Assembly: GCA_017937505.1 (NCBI GenBank) | Contig: JAGBDL010000193.1 | Location: forward strand, 1 to 64,000 | Length of the DNA stretch: 64,000 bases | Origin: Clostridia bacterium | Lineage (GTDB): Bacteria > Bacillota > Clostridia > Christensenellales > Aristaeellaceae | Reading direction: 5' to 3' | The notes under the pieces: generated by a model | Told to the model about the DNA's origin: nothing | Seen by the model: the letters and a program-made list of their open reading frames with translations, nothing else | Database searches by the model: none | Translations under genes and position numbers: made by a program | Shown: in pieces, positions 40,752-48,715 of the stretch | Layout of the letters: the number at the start of each line of letters is the position of its first letter | How positions within the stretch are numbered: position 1 is the stretch's first letter

Positions 40752-42212
40752 TTACAGCGGCATGTTGCCGTGCTTCTTGGGCGGGTTGGAATCGCGCTTG
40801 CTGCTCATCAGCTCCAGCGCGGCGATCACCATCTTGCGGGTGTCGGCCGGATCGATGACGTCGTCGACCAAGCCATCGATAGCGGCGTTCACGCCGTCGG
40901 CAACCTCGGCCTCATACCTGGCAGCCAGCTCCTTGCGCGCGGCAACCGCATCGCCCGTGCTGTTCTTGATGTCGTCCTTGCCCCAGATCGCAATCGCGGC
41001 TTCGCCGGTCAGCGGGCTGATGCAGGTGCCCGGCCAGGCGTAGGTCGCGTCGGCGTTGGCGCTGCCGCCCATGGCGACATAGGCCGCGCCGATGGCGTTG
41101 CCGATCACCACGGACACCTTCACGGTGGTGGCCTCGCTGTACGCGTAGACCAGCTTGGAGGCGGCCTTGACGACGTTCAGCTGACGGTCGACGGTCTTGA
41201 AGAGCTCAAGGCCGGTGGAGTCGATCAGGGACACGACCGGGATGTTGTAGCAATCCGCAAAGCGGACGAAGCGGGCGATCTTCTGCATGCGCTTGTCGCA
41301 GGTGTCGCCCTTGCCGGTGTAGACGAACGCCACGGTACGGCCGGCCAGCTTGCCAAAGGCCGTCGCGGCGCCGGTGTAGCCCTTGCCGGCCTCGATCACG
41401 GAGCCGGCGTCGGCCATGGCATTGATGACGTCCATGCCGTCCGCGCCCGCGGCAAGACCGGTCAGCGCGCGGTTCATATCCTCCTCGGCGGAGAAGGGCG
41501 CGTCCTCAAGGTTGTTGGCCGGCAGCACGCCCAGCAGCTTCCTGGCGGTCGCCAGAGCCTCTTCCTCGGTGTCGCAGGCAAAATGCGCGGCGCCGTTCTC
41601 CACGGCGATCTTCGCGCCGCCCAGCTCGGTCGCCTTCATGACGTCCTTGCCCATGGTCGCGGAGAGAACCTGCGGGCCGGCGCACAGCAGCGCGCCCTCC
41701 TTGGCCACGATCACCAGGTCGGACAGCTCCGCCATCATCGCCGCAGCGCCGACGCACGGACCGAGAACCAGCGCGATCATCGGCACCACACCGGACAGGC
41801 GGGCCATGTGCGCGAAGATGTCGGTATACGCCTCAAGCGCCGCAGCGCCCTCGCCCACGCGCGCGCCGTTGCTGTCGGCCATCAGCACGACCGGAGTGCC
41901 GGTCTTGCGGGCCAGCTCGAGAACCTTGACGATCTTCTTCGCCTGCTTCGCGCCGACGGCGCCGTCCATCACGGCGAAATCCTGCGCGACCACGTACACC
42001 GGGCGGCCATCCACCGTGCCGGAGCCCGTCACGACGCCGGCTTCGCTCTGAAGCATCGCCTGCTCCATTAAGCTGCCGTCGTCCAGCAGCAGATTCACGC
42101 GCTCGCGCGCGGTGAGCTTGCCGCTCTTCTTGATCTTCTCAACGCCCGCAGCATTCTCAAGAATGTCCTGCTTGCGCGAGAGCACCTGATTGAGATCCTG
42201 AAGGGTGCTCAT
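40752..42212 (-). CDS. Acyl-CoA carboxyltransferase, MmdA/12S type
   Basis: 486-residue crotonase-fold carboxyltransferase of the PCCB/MmdA/12S family. It has TARERVNLLLDDGS, VTGSGTVDGRPVYVVAQDF, NGARVGEGAAAL with the oxyanion-hole stretch, a VVPMIALVLGPCVGAAA segment and the C-terminal half FVYTGKGDTCDKRMQKIARFVRFADCYNIPVVSLIDSTG (read in parts) and GNAIGAAYVAMGG. It transfers CO2 between an acyl-CoA such as methylmalonyl-CoA and biotin. First gene of the operon; ACGGAGG precedes the ATG. The exact acyl-CoA is not decided by sequence. Confidence 0.94.
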   Translation of the reverse strand: MSTLQDLNQVLSRKQDILENAAGVEKIKKSGKLTARERVNLLLDDGSLMEQAMLQSEAGVVTGSGTVDGRPVYVVAQDFAVMDGAVGAKQAKKIVKVLELARKTGTPVVLMADSNGARVGEGAAALEAYTDIFAHMARLSGVVPMIALVLGPCVGAAAMMAELSDLVIVAKEGALLCAGPQVLSATMGKDVMKATELGGAKIAVENGAAHFACDTEEEALATARKLLGVLPANNLEDAPFSAEEDMNRALTGLAAGADGMDVINAMADAGSVIEAGKGYTGAATAFGKLAGRTVAFVYTGKGDTCDKRMQKIARFVRFADCYNIPVVSLIDSTGLELFKTVDRQLNVVKAASKLVYAYSEATTVKVSVVIGNAIGAAYVAMGGSANADATYAWPGTCISPLTGEAAIAIWGKDDIKNSTGDAVAARKELAARYEAEVADGVNAAIDGLVDDVIDPADTRKMVIAALELMSSKRDSNPPKKHGNMPL

Positions 42213-42373
42213 TCAACTATCGCCTCCGTAATCATATGGGTCCAGCTTCTCGGGCCGGAGCCGTCGAAGTCAGATACAATTTTTCCCGTTTCCTTGATTC
42301 AACAGAATTCTCCCTATTCCTGCCTCTTTTTTCAAAAAACGTAAAAAAGTGAAAATCTTAACAAAAACTTTTG

Positions 42374-42961
42374 TCAGGATTTGTTTTTCTGGATGAGAAT
42401 CAGCTGAGGGGTCTGTAAAGAAGCGTTGACAAAGCTGTGATGCAGCACGTTGAACCTGCGCACGTCCAGCCCGGCGGCGAATTGCCGGAGCGCCGCCAGC
42501 TCGCGCGCGCCCTCCTCGTGGCCGGGGTACACGCACACCGTCACGATGCCGCCCGGCGCAATCAGCTCCGTCGCCGCCTGCACCGCTGTGAGCGTGGTGT
42601 CCGTCCGCGTGGTCACGGCGTGCTCCGCGCCCGGCAGCCAGCCCAGGTTGAACATGACCGCCTGCACCGGGCCGCTGACATGCTCCGCCATCGTCTCGTG
42701 GCCCGCCAGCAGCAGCGTCGCGCGCGCGGCATAGCCCGCCTCCGCAATCCGCTCCCGCGTGCGCGCCACGGCCTCCGCCTGCACGTCAAACGCGTACACA
42801 TGGCCACCTTCGCCGACCAGGCCGCACAGAAACAGCGTGTCCTTGCCGTTGCCCATCGTCGCGTCCACGACGACGTCGCCCGCCCGGACGGCGCGCGTGA
42901 TGTAGTCCGCCGCCAGACAGCGCGCATTGCGCAGCACAAACCGCTCGTCACCTGCCTGCAT
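42374..42961 (-). CDS. mnmM: MnmM/YtqB-family tRNA methyltransferase
   Basis: 195-residue class I SAM-dependent methyltransferase. Motif I is VVDATMGNGKDTLFL (about residues 31-45), followed by VYAFDVQAEAV, VMFNLGWLPGAEHAVTT and GGIVTVCVYPGHEEG; the NLGWLPG and YPGHEEG signatures are those of YtqB, shown in B. subtilis to make mnm5(s2)U at tRNA position 34. ATG at 42961 is one base after the stop of the upstream gene, whose end holds the ribosome-binding site GGGAGG. Confidence 0.92.
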   Translation of the reverse strand: MQAGDERFVLRNARCLAADYITRAVRAGDVVVDATMGNGKDTLFLCGLVGEGGHVYAFDVQAEAVARTRERIAEAGYAARATLLLAGHETMAEHVSGPVQAVMFNLGWLPGAEHAVTTRTDTTLTAVQAATELIAPGGIVTVCVYPGHEEGARELAALRQFAAGLDVRRFNVLHHSFVNASLQTPQLILIQKNKS

Positions 42962-42962
42962 G

Positions 42963-44123
42963 TCACATTCCTCCCTGTGCGTCCGCCTCATAGGACAGCG
43001 ACCAGTAGGCCACCGCGCCGTCCGTTATGCCCGCCTCCAGCAGCGCGACCTCTCCCCCGTCCGTCACGCAGGCGTAGCGCAGCAGCAGCTCGTTCCCCGA
43101 GGCGACCGCCTCGCCGTAGGGCGCTTCACCCTCGGCCTCGCCCGCCAGATACAGCGTGCCGCCGCGGGCGGTCACGTCCGCCTCGCAGGCAAACAGGCCC
43201 GTCGCCGTCTGCACCAGCATACCGACCGTCAGGCCGCGCGGGCCTGCAATGCCCGCGCTGCGCACGCTCACGCCCCGCACAATCTCCTCGCCGGTCGCCT
43301 CGTTGAACGCCAGGCGAACCGCCGCGCCGTCGTACAGCAGAAGGCGTCCCTGCGCCTGCGGCAGCGTCTGCACCTGCTGCGGCTCGCCCATGCGGGCGAT
43401 CAGGCTGGCAACGGGTACGCCGAGCGCCGCCCCGCCCTGCACCTGCAGATCGCTCTCGCTGAAAACCGGCTCTTCGCTTCGCAGCGCAATCCGTTCCCTG
43501 CTTTGCTTTTCCTGGATTTCCTGCGCCGTCTTCAAACCGTCCTGCGCCTGCGCCGGCGTCGCGTCGGCCGTCTTCATGCGGATGGCCGTGATCGCGCCGT
43601 CCCCGAGCACATACGTCAGCGTGTACTCCGTCATGCCGCGGCCGCTGTCGGCGTAGGCGATGTACTCCACACCGTACACGCCGCCTTCTCCGACATACGC
43701 CCAGCTCCAGCCGCAGTCCGCCTCCTGCGTGGAGAGCACGACCAGCGCCGAATCCGCCGCGCTGACCGGATGATCGCCCAGCGCCGCCTCCAGCCCCATG
43801 CCCACGCGCACGCCGCGGCAGTCTGTCACCTGGCCGGTCCGCACGTCGATCTCCAGAATCTCCTGCGCCACGGGCGTCTCCGGCACGCTCGCGAGCACCG
43901 TACCGAATTCGTATTCGATCAAATACTGCCCGGCCCGCGCGGGATCGCTTGTCTGCTCCGCGTCGTTCAGCGGGACAAACTGTTCAAGCGCCTGCGCAAA
44001 CTGCTCCATCCATCGCTGCGCCTCGTCTCCGTTGTAGGCCAGCGCCGGAGCGCACATGCACACAAGCAGTGCGGCCAGCACACCTATATGCGGGAACCGC
44101 CGCAAAATCATTCTTCTTTTCAT
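42963..44123 (-). CDS. Exported protein of unknown function
   Basis: 386 residues with a signal peptide (residues 1-29: MKRRMILRRFPHIGVLAALLV then CMCAPALA). The mature part begins YNGDEAQRWMEQFAQALEQF and is beta-rich, with a repeated pattern of short acidic strands (PVAQEILEIDVRTGQVTDCRGVRVGMGLEAALG; ADSALVVLSTQEADCGWSW). Parts resemble PepSY or DUF4309-type modules, but no family is assigned. It is stop-to-start coupled with mnmM, a surprising partner for an exported protein. Confidence 0.8.
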   Translation of the reverse strand: MKRRMILRRFPHIGVLAALLVCMCAPALAYNGDEAQRWMEQFAQALEQFVPLNDAEQTSDPARAGQYLIEYEFGTVLASVPETPVAQEILEIDVRTGQVTDCRGVRVGMGLEAALGDHPVSAADSALVVLSTQEADCGWSWAYVGEGGVYGVEYIAYADSGRGMTEYTLTYVLGDGAITAIRMKTADATPAQAQDGLKTAQEIQEKQSRERIALRSEEPVFSESDLQVQGGAALGVPVASLIARMGEPQQVQTLPQAQGRLLLYDGAAVRLAFNEATGEEIVRGVSVRSAGIAGPRGLTVGMLVQTATGLFACEADVTARGGTLYLAGEAEGEAPYGEAVASGNELLLRYACVTDGGEVALLEAGITDGAVAYWSLSYEADAQGGM

Positions 44124-44136
44124 TTTCCACGCACCC

Positions 44137-44164
44137 TTGCATTTTTCTCGAATCGTGCTATCAT
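44137..44164 (+). promoter_or_regulatory. Promoter of the Mrp-type gene
   Basis: TTGCAT (44137-44142), 16-bp spacer ending TGC, TATCAT (44159-44164). Confidence 0.7.
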
Positions 44165-44243
44165 ATTAGACGTATCTCACGGGCAAAACCCATTTCCTGA
44201 TCATTATAGCAGAGTTTGGGCCCGATCGAAAGGAGTAATTTCC

Positions 44244-45101
44244 GTGTCTGAGGAACTGAACCAGGGCTGCGCGCCCAGCGAGTGCGGCACCAAGCCCGCC
44301 TGCGCCGGATGCAGCCATAACAAAAACGCGGCGCCCGAAGAGGAAGCGCCCAAGCCCCAGCCGAAGGTGCGCAAGGTCATCGGCGTGGTCAGCGGCAAGG
44401 GCGGCGTGGGCAAGTCGCTGGTCGCCGGCGAGCTGGCCGTCATGCTCTCGCGCATGGGCTACCGCGTCGGCGTGCTGGACGCCGACATCACCGGCCCGTC
44501 CATCCCCAAGATGTTCGGCATCACGGAGAAGGCCATGGGCGACGGCGAGTACATCTATCCCGCCGAGACGGACACCGGCGTCAAGGTCATGAGCATCAAC
44601 CTGCTGCTGGAAAACGACGACTCCCCCGTCATCTGGCGCGGCCCGGTCATCGCCGGCGCGGTCAAGCAGTTCTGGGAGGAGGTCTTCTGGGGCGAGCTGG
44701 ACGTGATGGTGATCGACATGCCTCCGGGAACCGGCGACGTGCCGCTGACCGTGTTCCAGAGCATTCCGCTCAGCGGCGTGGTGGTCGTCTCCACCCCGCA
44801 GGATCTGGTCGGCATGATCGTGCGCAAGGCCGTCAACATGGCCGGCATGATGAACATCCCGGTGCTGGGCCTGGTGGAGAACATGGCCTACGCCGTCTGC
44901 CCGGACTGCGGCAAGAAGATCGAGATTTTCGGCAAGTCCCGCATCGCCGAGGAGGCCGCGCAGCTGGGCCTGCCGGTGCTCGCGCAGTTGCCGTTTGATC
45001 CCACTGCCGCCGCCCTGTGCGACGCGGGCCTGATCGAGACCGTGGACAATCCGCTGATGGCGGACGCCGCCGCGGCTGTCGCCGGTCAGGTGCAGCTCTG
45101 A
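44244..45101 (+). CDS. Mrp/ApbC/NBP35-type Fe-S cluster carrier ATPase
   Basis: 285-residue P-loop ATPase. The deviant Walker A is SGKGGVGKS (about residues 50-58), with DADITGPSIPKMFG, VIDMPPGTGD and the cluster-binding CPDC near residue 220. An N-terminal cysteine-rich extension (CAPSECGTKPACAGC) resembles NBP35-type proteins. It is expected to assemble or carry [4Fe-4S] clusters. GTG at 44244 is the start, with AAAGGAG six bases upstream; the in-frame open stretch further upstream is antisense to the 42963 gene. Confidence 0.95.
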   Translation: MSEELNQGCAPSECGTKPACAGCSHNKNAAPEEEAPKPQPKVRKVIGVVSGKGGVGKSLVAGELAVMLSRMGYRVGVLDADITGPSIPKMFGITEKAMGDGEYIYPAETDTGVKVMSINLLLENDDSPVIWRGPVIAGAVKQFWEEVFWGELDVMVIDMPPGTGDVPLTVFQSIPLSGVVVVSTPQDLVGMIVRKAVNMAGMMNIPVLGLVENMAYAVCPDCGKKIEIFGKSRIAEEAAQLGLPVLAQLPFDPTAAALCDAGLIETVDNPLMADAAAAVAGQVQL

Positions 45102-45118
45102 TCCGCCCATAAAGAAGC

Positions 45119-45157
45119 AAATCCCCTTGCAGACCATCGGTCTGCAAGGGGATTTAT
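45119..45157. terminator. Bidirectional terminator
   Basis: Perfect 17-bp stem AAATCCCCTTGCAGACC/GGTCTGCAAGGGGATTT (45119-45155) with an ATC loop. The central CAGACCATCGGTCTG recurs in the hairpin at 48666-48698. Confidence 0.88.
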
Positions 45158-45174
45158 GCTGCCGGTCGGTTTTG

Positions 45175-47307
45175 TCAGTCCTCCCCGACATAGTCCAGCG
45201 TCATCATCGACGGAATCTCGGGATTGGCGTAGAGCTCCGCCTTGTCCTGCGGCACCTTGTAGCCGTAGAAGTGCGCATACTTTTCCACCATGCTCATCTG
45301 ATAGACGTACAGGCGCTTGAGCGGCTTGTCCTCGCGGTAAGGCATGTAGTAGTGCTGGTCTGCAGAGGTTTCCTGCGCTTTTGCCATCCACTGTCTGGCT
45401 TCCTCCTGCGTGCGGGCCAGCGTGACCGACGCCACAATGTCCCGCAGATCTGTTGCGAACTGCCGGATTTCCGCATAGGACTGCGTGTAGTCCACCTTGA
45501 GCACGACGATGTCCTCGCTGTCCGCAAAGCCGCCGGACGCGTAGCGCACCACCTCTTCCATTTGTTCTCCGAAGAGCGCTCTCAGGAAATGCTCGTCGCC
45601 GGGATAAATGCTCACCTGCTCAAAGGATGCATTGGAATCCGGCAGATCAATTTGGAGATCAACCTCCAGAAGGGGCATTTCCTGTTTGTCGTCAAGCGTA
45701 CGGTCGAGGATGTCCTGCCTGAGCGCCTCCAGCAGCAGATCGATCACCACGCCGTCCTTCTGTCGTTCATAGCTTCTGTACAGCATGCGGATATTGAATT
45801 TCTCAAAGAAGGCATCCTGATCCAGGACAGCGTTCACGGTACTGATGTACATCTGCGAAACATATCCGGAATCGAGCTGGTATTGATCGATGATGCTCTG
45901 CCTGTAATCATCGCTCTCGATCACGCACTTCAGGCTGCCCTGCGCCTCAGTCCGCATGGCATTGTTGGGATAATGGCGGTACACCCTGCGGCTGCCCATC
46001 TGATAGGTCACGATTACATCGCTGCCGCTGTACATGCTGCTCGCGGGCGTGCCGCTGTCATAGCTGTCCACCTCGTCCCGCATCAGCGTGCACCAGTCGT
46101 ACGCCGCGTCCAGGGCCTCTTTGTTGGTCAGCGTGATGCGCTCGCCTGTATCATATCCCCTCGGGGTGTAGGAAATGGCGGTCAGCTGCCCGCGCGCCGG
46201 CAGATACCGGTCATAGCCCAGCGCGTCGGTGTACAGCAGCGCCCAGCCGAGCAGAAGCACCGCAGCAGACGCCGTGGGCAAAGCCCAATGCCTGAGGATG
46301 CCGCACAGGCGCTGAGCGAACACGATTTGGCAGACCCAGAAGGTCAGCACAGCGCCCAGCACCATGCCGACGATGAGGCTGATGTCCGTGGTGAAGGAGA
46401 GCAGGAGCACAATGCCCAGAATGGTGCCGCCCATCAGCGAAAGCACCACGCTCAGCACCGGCTGCAGGCCGTCAAAGGCCAGCGTCCGCTCGGCGCGTTC
46501 CGTCCTGCGGACTCGGTACAGCAGAAGGCTCAGCGCCAGCGCCAGCACCGCCGCGACGACGCCGGGCCAGCAGCCGAACTCCGCCGGACGGTAGAAGCCC
46601 TTGTACAGCGTGTACGCGGGCGACAGGCGGAGCAGCATGTCCGTAAAGCTCGTGCTGACCAGCGTGTGCAGGTACTTCCCTGCGACGCTGTACCACAGCC
46701 CGGCCAGCCCTTCCATGCCTACAATCAGCACGGCGCCCATCAGCATCGCCGCCCACCAGGTGCCCGTCAGCACGCTGGAGAGCATGCCCATCGCAAAGCC
46801 GTAGAAATTGATGAGCAGCAGCCTGCCGAACTTGGCCAGCAGCGTGTCCCACATCACATAGCTAAGCAAACCGTTTGCCGCCACCACCAGCAGGTACAGC
46901 AGGAAATTGATCACGATCGGCGCAAGGCACAGCACCGCATAACCGACGTAGCGGCGCAGGAAATCCGTCTCGCGCCTGTCGGGCAGCGCGGCCTGCAGCA
47001 TGCTCTGCCTGCGGCTGAACAGATGCCTCATGAGCATCATCGCCGTCATGAAGCCTAGCCAGCCGTACAGGATGACCATCATTTCCAGATTCAGCGGATC
47101 GGTCATCACCTGGGTGGAGACGGTCTTCGCGATCTCCGCCGCCATCATCTCCGATGCCAGGGGATCCTTCGCCAGCGTTCCGGCGTTCGGAATATGGGAA
47201 AGCCCCCACACGGGCATCATGTAAAACGCAATCAGAAAGACGATCACGCCGATAAACAGATTGCGCCTGAGCAGAAAACGTGTGGCATTGCCTTTAGTGC
47301 TGCGCAT
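45175..47307 (-). CDS. ABC-2-type transporter permease with large C-terminal domain
   Basis: 710 residues. The N-terminal 400 hold about eight to ten membrane segments (FLIAFYMMPVWGLS, YVGYAVLCLAPIVINFLLYLLVV, VLSLMGGTILGIVLLLS); residues about 415-710 form a soluble domain with an alpha/beta pattern (GERITLTNKEALDAAYDWC... ) facing one side. It pairs with the ATPase at 47294 (14-base overlap) and a YtrA-type GntR. B. subtilis YtrCD are smaller, so the extra domain is notable. ATG at 47307 has TGGAGG upstream. Substrate unknown; cell-wall antibiotics are the usual inducers of such modules. Confidence 0.85.
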   Translation of the reverse strand: MRSTKGNATRFLLRRNLFIGVIVFLIAFYMMPVWGLSHIPNAGTLAKDPLASEMMAAEIAKTVSTQVMTDPLNLEMMVILYGWLGFMTAMMLMRHLFSRRQSMLQAALPDRRETDFLRRYVGYAVLCLAPIVINFLLYLLVVAANGLLSYVMWDTLLAKFGRLLLINFYGFAMGMLSSVLTGTWWAAMLMGAVLIVGMEGLAGLWYSVAGKYLHTLVSTSFTDMLLRLSPAYTLYKGFYRPAEFGCWPGVVAAVLALALSLLLYRVRRTERAERTLAFDGLQPVLSVVLSLMGGTILGIVLLLSFTTDISLIVGMVLGAVLTFWVCQIVFAQRLCGILRHWALPTASAAVLLLGWALLYTDALGYDRYLPARGQLTAISYTPRGYDTGERITLTNKEALDAAYDWCTLMRDEVDSYDSGTPASSMYSGSDVIVTYQMGSRRVYRHYPNNAMRTEAQGSLKCVIESDDYRQSIIDQYQLDSGYVSQMYISTVNAVLDQDAFFEKFNIRMLYRSYERQKDGVVIDLLLEALRQDILDRTLDDKQEMPLLEVDLQIDLPDSNASFEQVSIYPGDEHFLRALFGEQMEEVVRYASGGFADSEDIVVLKVDYTQSYAEIRQFATDLRDIVASVTLARTQEEARQWMAKAQETSADQHYYMPYREDKPLKRLYVYQMSMVEKYAHFYGYKVPQDKAELYANPEIPSMMTLDYVGED

Positions 47308-48181
47308 ATCCACGATCCTCCATTTCCAGGATAAAGACTTCCTCCAGCGACAGCGGCAGGAATTCCATGAACAGCGGCTGGAGTGCTGAGAGCTTCTGCT
47401 CAAGCTGCTCCCGATCGCCCCTGAACGTCATCATGTAAAGCCTGCCCTGCCTCTGCATGCGAAGGGGCCCCAGGGCCGCGAGGACTTCGTCCGTGGTCTC
47501 GTCGGTCGGAATCATCTGCACGCGGTGAACGTCCCCCAGCAGCGCGTCCAGATCGCCGCTGCAAACCAGCCTGCCCTCGTGCAGGAAGCCCACGCTGTCG
47601 CAGATGTCCTCCATCTCCTGCTGGTTGTGTCCGGCCAGCACCGTAATCAGCCCCCGGTCCACGGTTTCCTCGCTGAGCACGCGCTTGAAGCTGTCGCGCA
47701 TCACCGGATCCAGTCCGTCAAAGGTCTCGTCGCACAGCAGAACGCGCGGATTGAGCGCCAGGCCGAGGCAGATCTGCGCGCGCTTCTGCGTGCCCTTGGA
47801 AAAGCTGGTGATCCGTTCATGCATCGGCAGCGCGAACCGTTCGCAGAGCGTCTTCAGCTTGCTCTCGCTGTATTCGGGATAATACGCCGCCTGCATCCGT
47901 CCCATTTCGGCCAGGCTGGCGCTTCCCAGAAAGGTCGGTTCGTCGCTCAGATAGCAGATTTTCCGCTTTGCCGCAGGGTTTTCATAGACGGACGCCTCAT
48001 CCAGGCATACGCTTCCCGTGTCAGCGCGCAGAATGCCGCCCATCACGCGCAGCAGCGTGGATTTTCCCGCTCCGTTTGTGCCCAGCAGCCCAAAGATATG
48101 TCCTTCCTCCAGCGTCAGAGAAAGATCGGCAATCGCCTGCTTCGTCCCGAAGCGCTTGCTGAGCGCCTTCACAATCAGCAT
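47294..48181 (-). CDS. ABC transporter ATP-binding protein, YtrB-like
   Basis: 295-residue ATPase. Walker A GTNGAGKST (about residues 36-44), a diverged signature SFSKGTQKRAQICLGL, Walker B VLLCDETFDGLD (Thr replaces the usual Pro), and an H-loop changed to LAGHNQQEM with the His kept. The C-terminal 80 residues are a dimer/regulatory part. ATG at 48181 overlaps the GntR stop by seven bases and the permease start overlaps its own end, so all three are co-translated. Confidence 0.92.
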   Translation of the reverse strand: MLIVKALSKRFGTKQAIADLSLTLEEGHIFGLLGTNGAGKSTLLRVMGGILRADTGSVCLDEASVYENPAAKRKICYLSDEPTFLGSASLAEMGRMQAAYYPEYSESKLKTLCERFALPMHERITSFSKGTQKRAQICLGLALNPRVLLCDETFDGLDPVMRDSFKRVLSEETVDRGLITVLAGHNQQEMEDICDSVGFLHEGRLVCSGDLDALLGDVHRVQMIPTDETTDEVLAALGPLRMQRQGRLYMMTFRGDREQLEQKLSALQPLFMEFLPLSLEEVFILEMEDRGYAQH

Positions 48182-48552
48182 GGGTCTCCCTCCCCGTAAA
48201 TTTCGTCTGTGAGCTTCTCAATCAGTTGTTTATCCAAACCCATGTCGCGGCAAGTTCTGATTTGCTTTCTGGTTTTTTCCAGCTGCTCGTCGCGCTGTTT
48301 CTTCAGCATGTCAGCCAGATCATCGCTGATAAAGCTGCCTTTTCCCGGTACTGAAATGATCATCCCTTCTGCTTCCATGCGGCGATACGCCTTCTGAATG
48401 GTATTGGGATTGATGCCCAGCTCGGTGGCCAGCTGCCGCACGGAGGGCAGCGCCTGCCCGGCCTGAACAACGCCCAGAAACAGCTGCTTGCGCAGCTGCT
48501 CCACCAACTGTTCATAGATCGGCTGCTTGCTCTTTGGATTCACAAGGAACAT
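48175..48552 (-). CDS. GntR-family regulator, YtrA type
   Basis: 125-residue repressor. The winged helix covers residues 8-75: KQPIYEQLVEQLRKQLFLG, ALPSVRQLATELGINPNTIQKAYRRMEAEGMI, VPGKGSFIS. A short C-terminal helical dimerisation tail (about 80-125) and the direct link to an ABC transporter are typical of the YtrA subfamily, which represses its own operon. ATG at 48552 with AAGGAGG upstream; a longer frame to 48666 lies across the promoter and is rejected. Confidence 0.94.
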   Translation of the reverse strand: MFLVNPKSKQPIYEQLVEQLRKQLFLGVVQAGQALPSVRQLATELGINPNTIQKAYRRMEAEGMIISVPGKGSFISDDLADMLKKQRDEQLEKTRKQIRTCRDMGLDKQLIEKLTDEIYGEGDPC

Positions 48553-48582
48553 CCGAATTCCTCCTTTCTGTTTTATCTGTAT

Positions 48583-48632
48583 TAGTACGTGTAGTACAGT
48601 TGGAGTATAGCGCGATTTCCAGCTTCTGTCAA
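48583..48632 (-). promoter_or_regulatory. Promoter and candidate operator of the GntR/ABC operon
   Basis: Minus strand TTGACA (48627-48632), 17-bp spacer, TATACT (48604-48609). Just downstream lies a double TAGTAC (48583-48588 and 48592-48597 on the plus strand), giving GTACTACACGTAC on the minus strand, a likely site for the GntR protein. Confidence 0.75.
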
Positions 48633-48665
48633 TACGGTTTGCAAAAATAAATGGTGATTGCAGCA

Positions 48666-48698
48666 AGCCCCATACAGACCATCGGTCTGTATGGGGCT
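48666..48698. terminator. Hairpin after the giant gene
   Basis: Perfect 15-bp stem AGCCCCATACAGACC/GGTCTGTATGGGGCT with an ATC loop, 18 bp after the giant gene's stop. The T tract is poor. Confidence 0.65.
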
Positions 48699-48715
48699 GT
48701 TTGGGTTCGCTTTTC

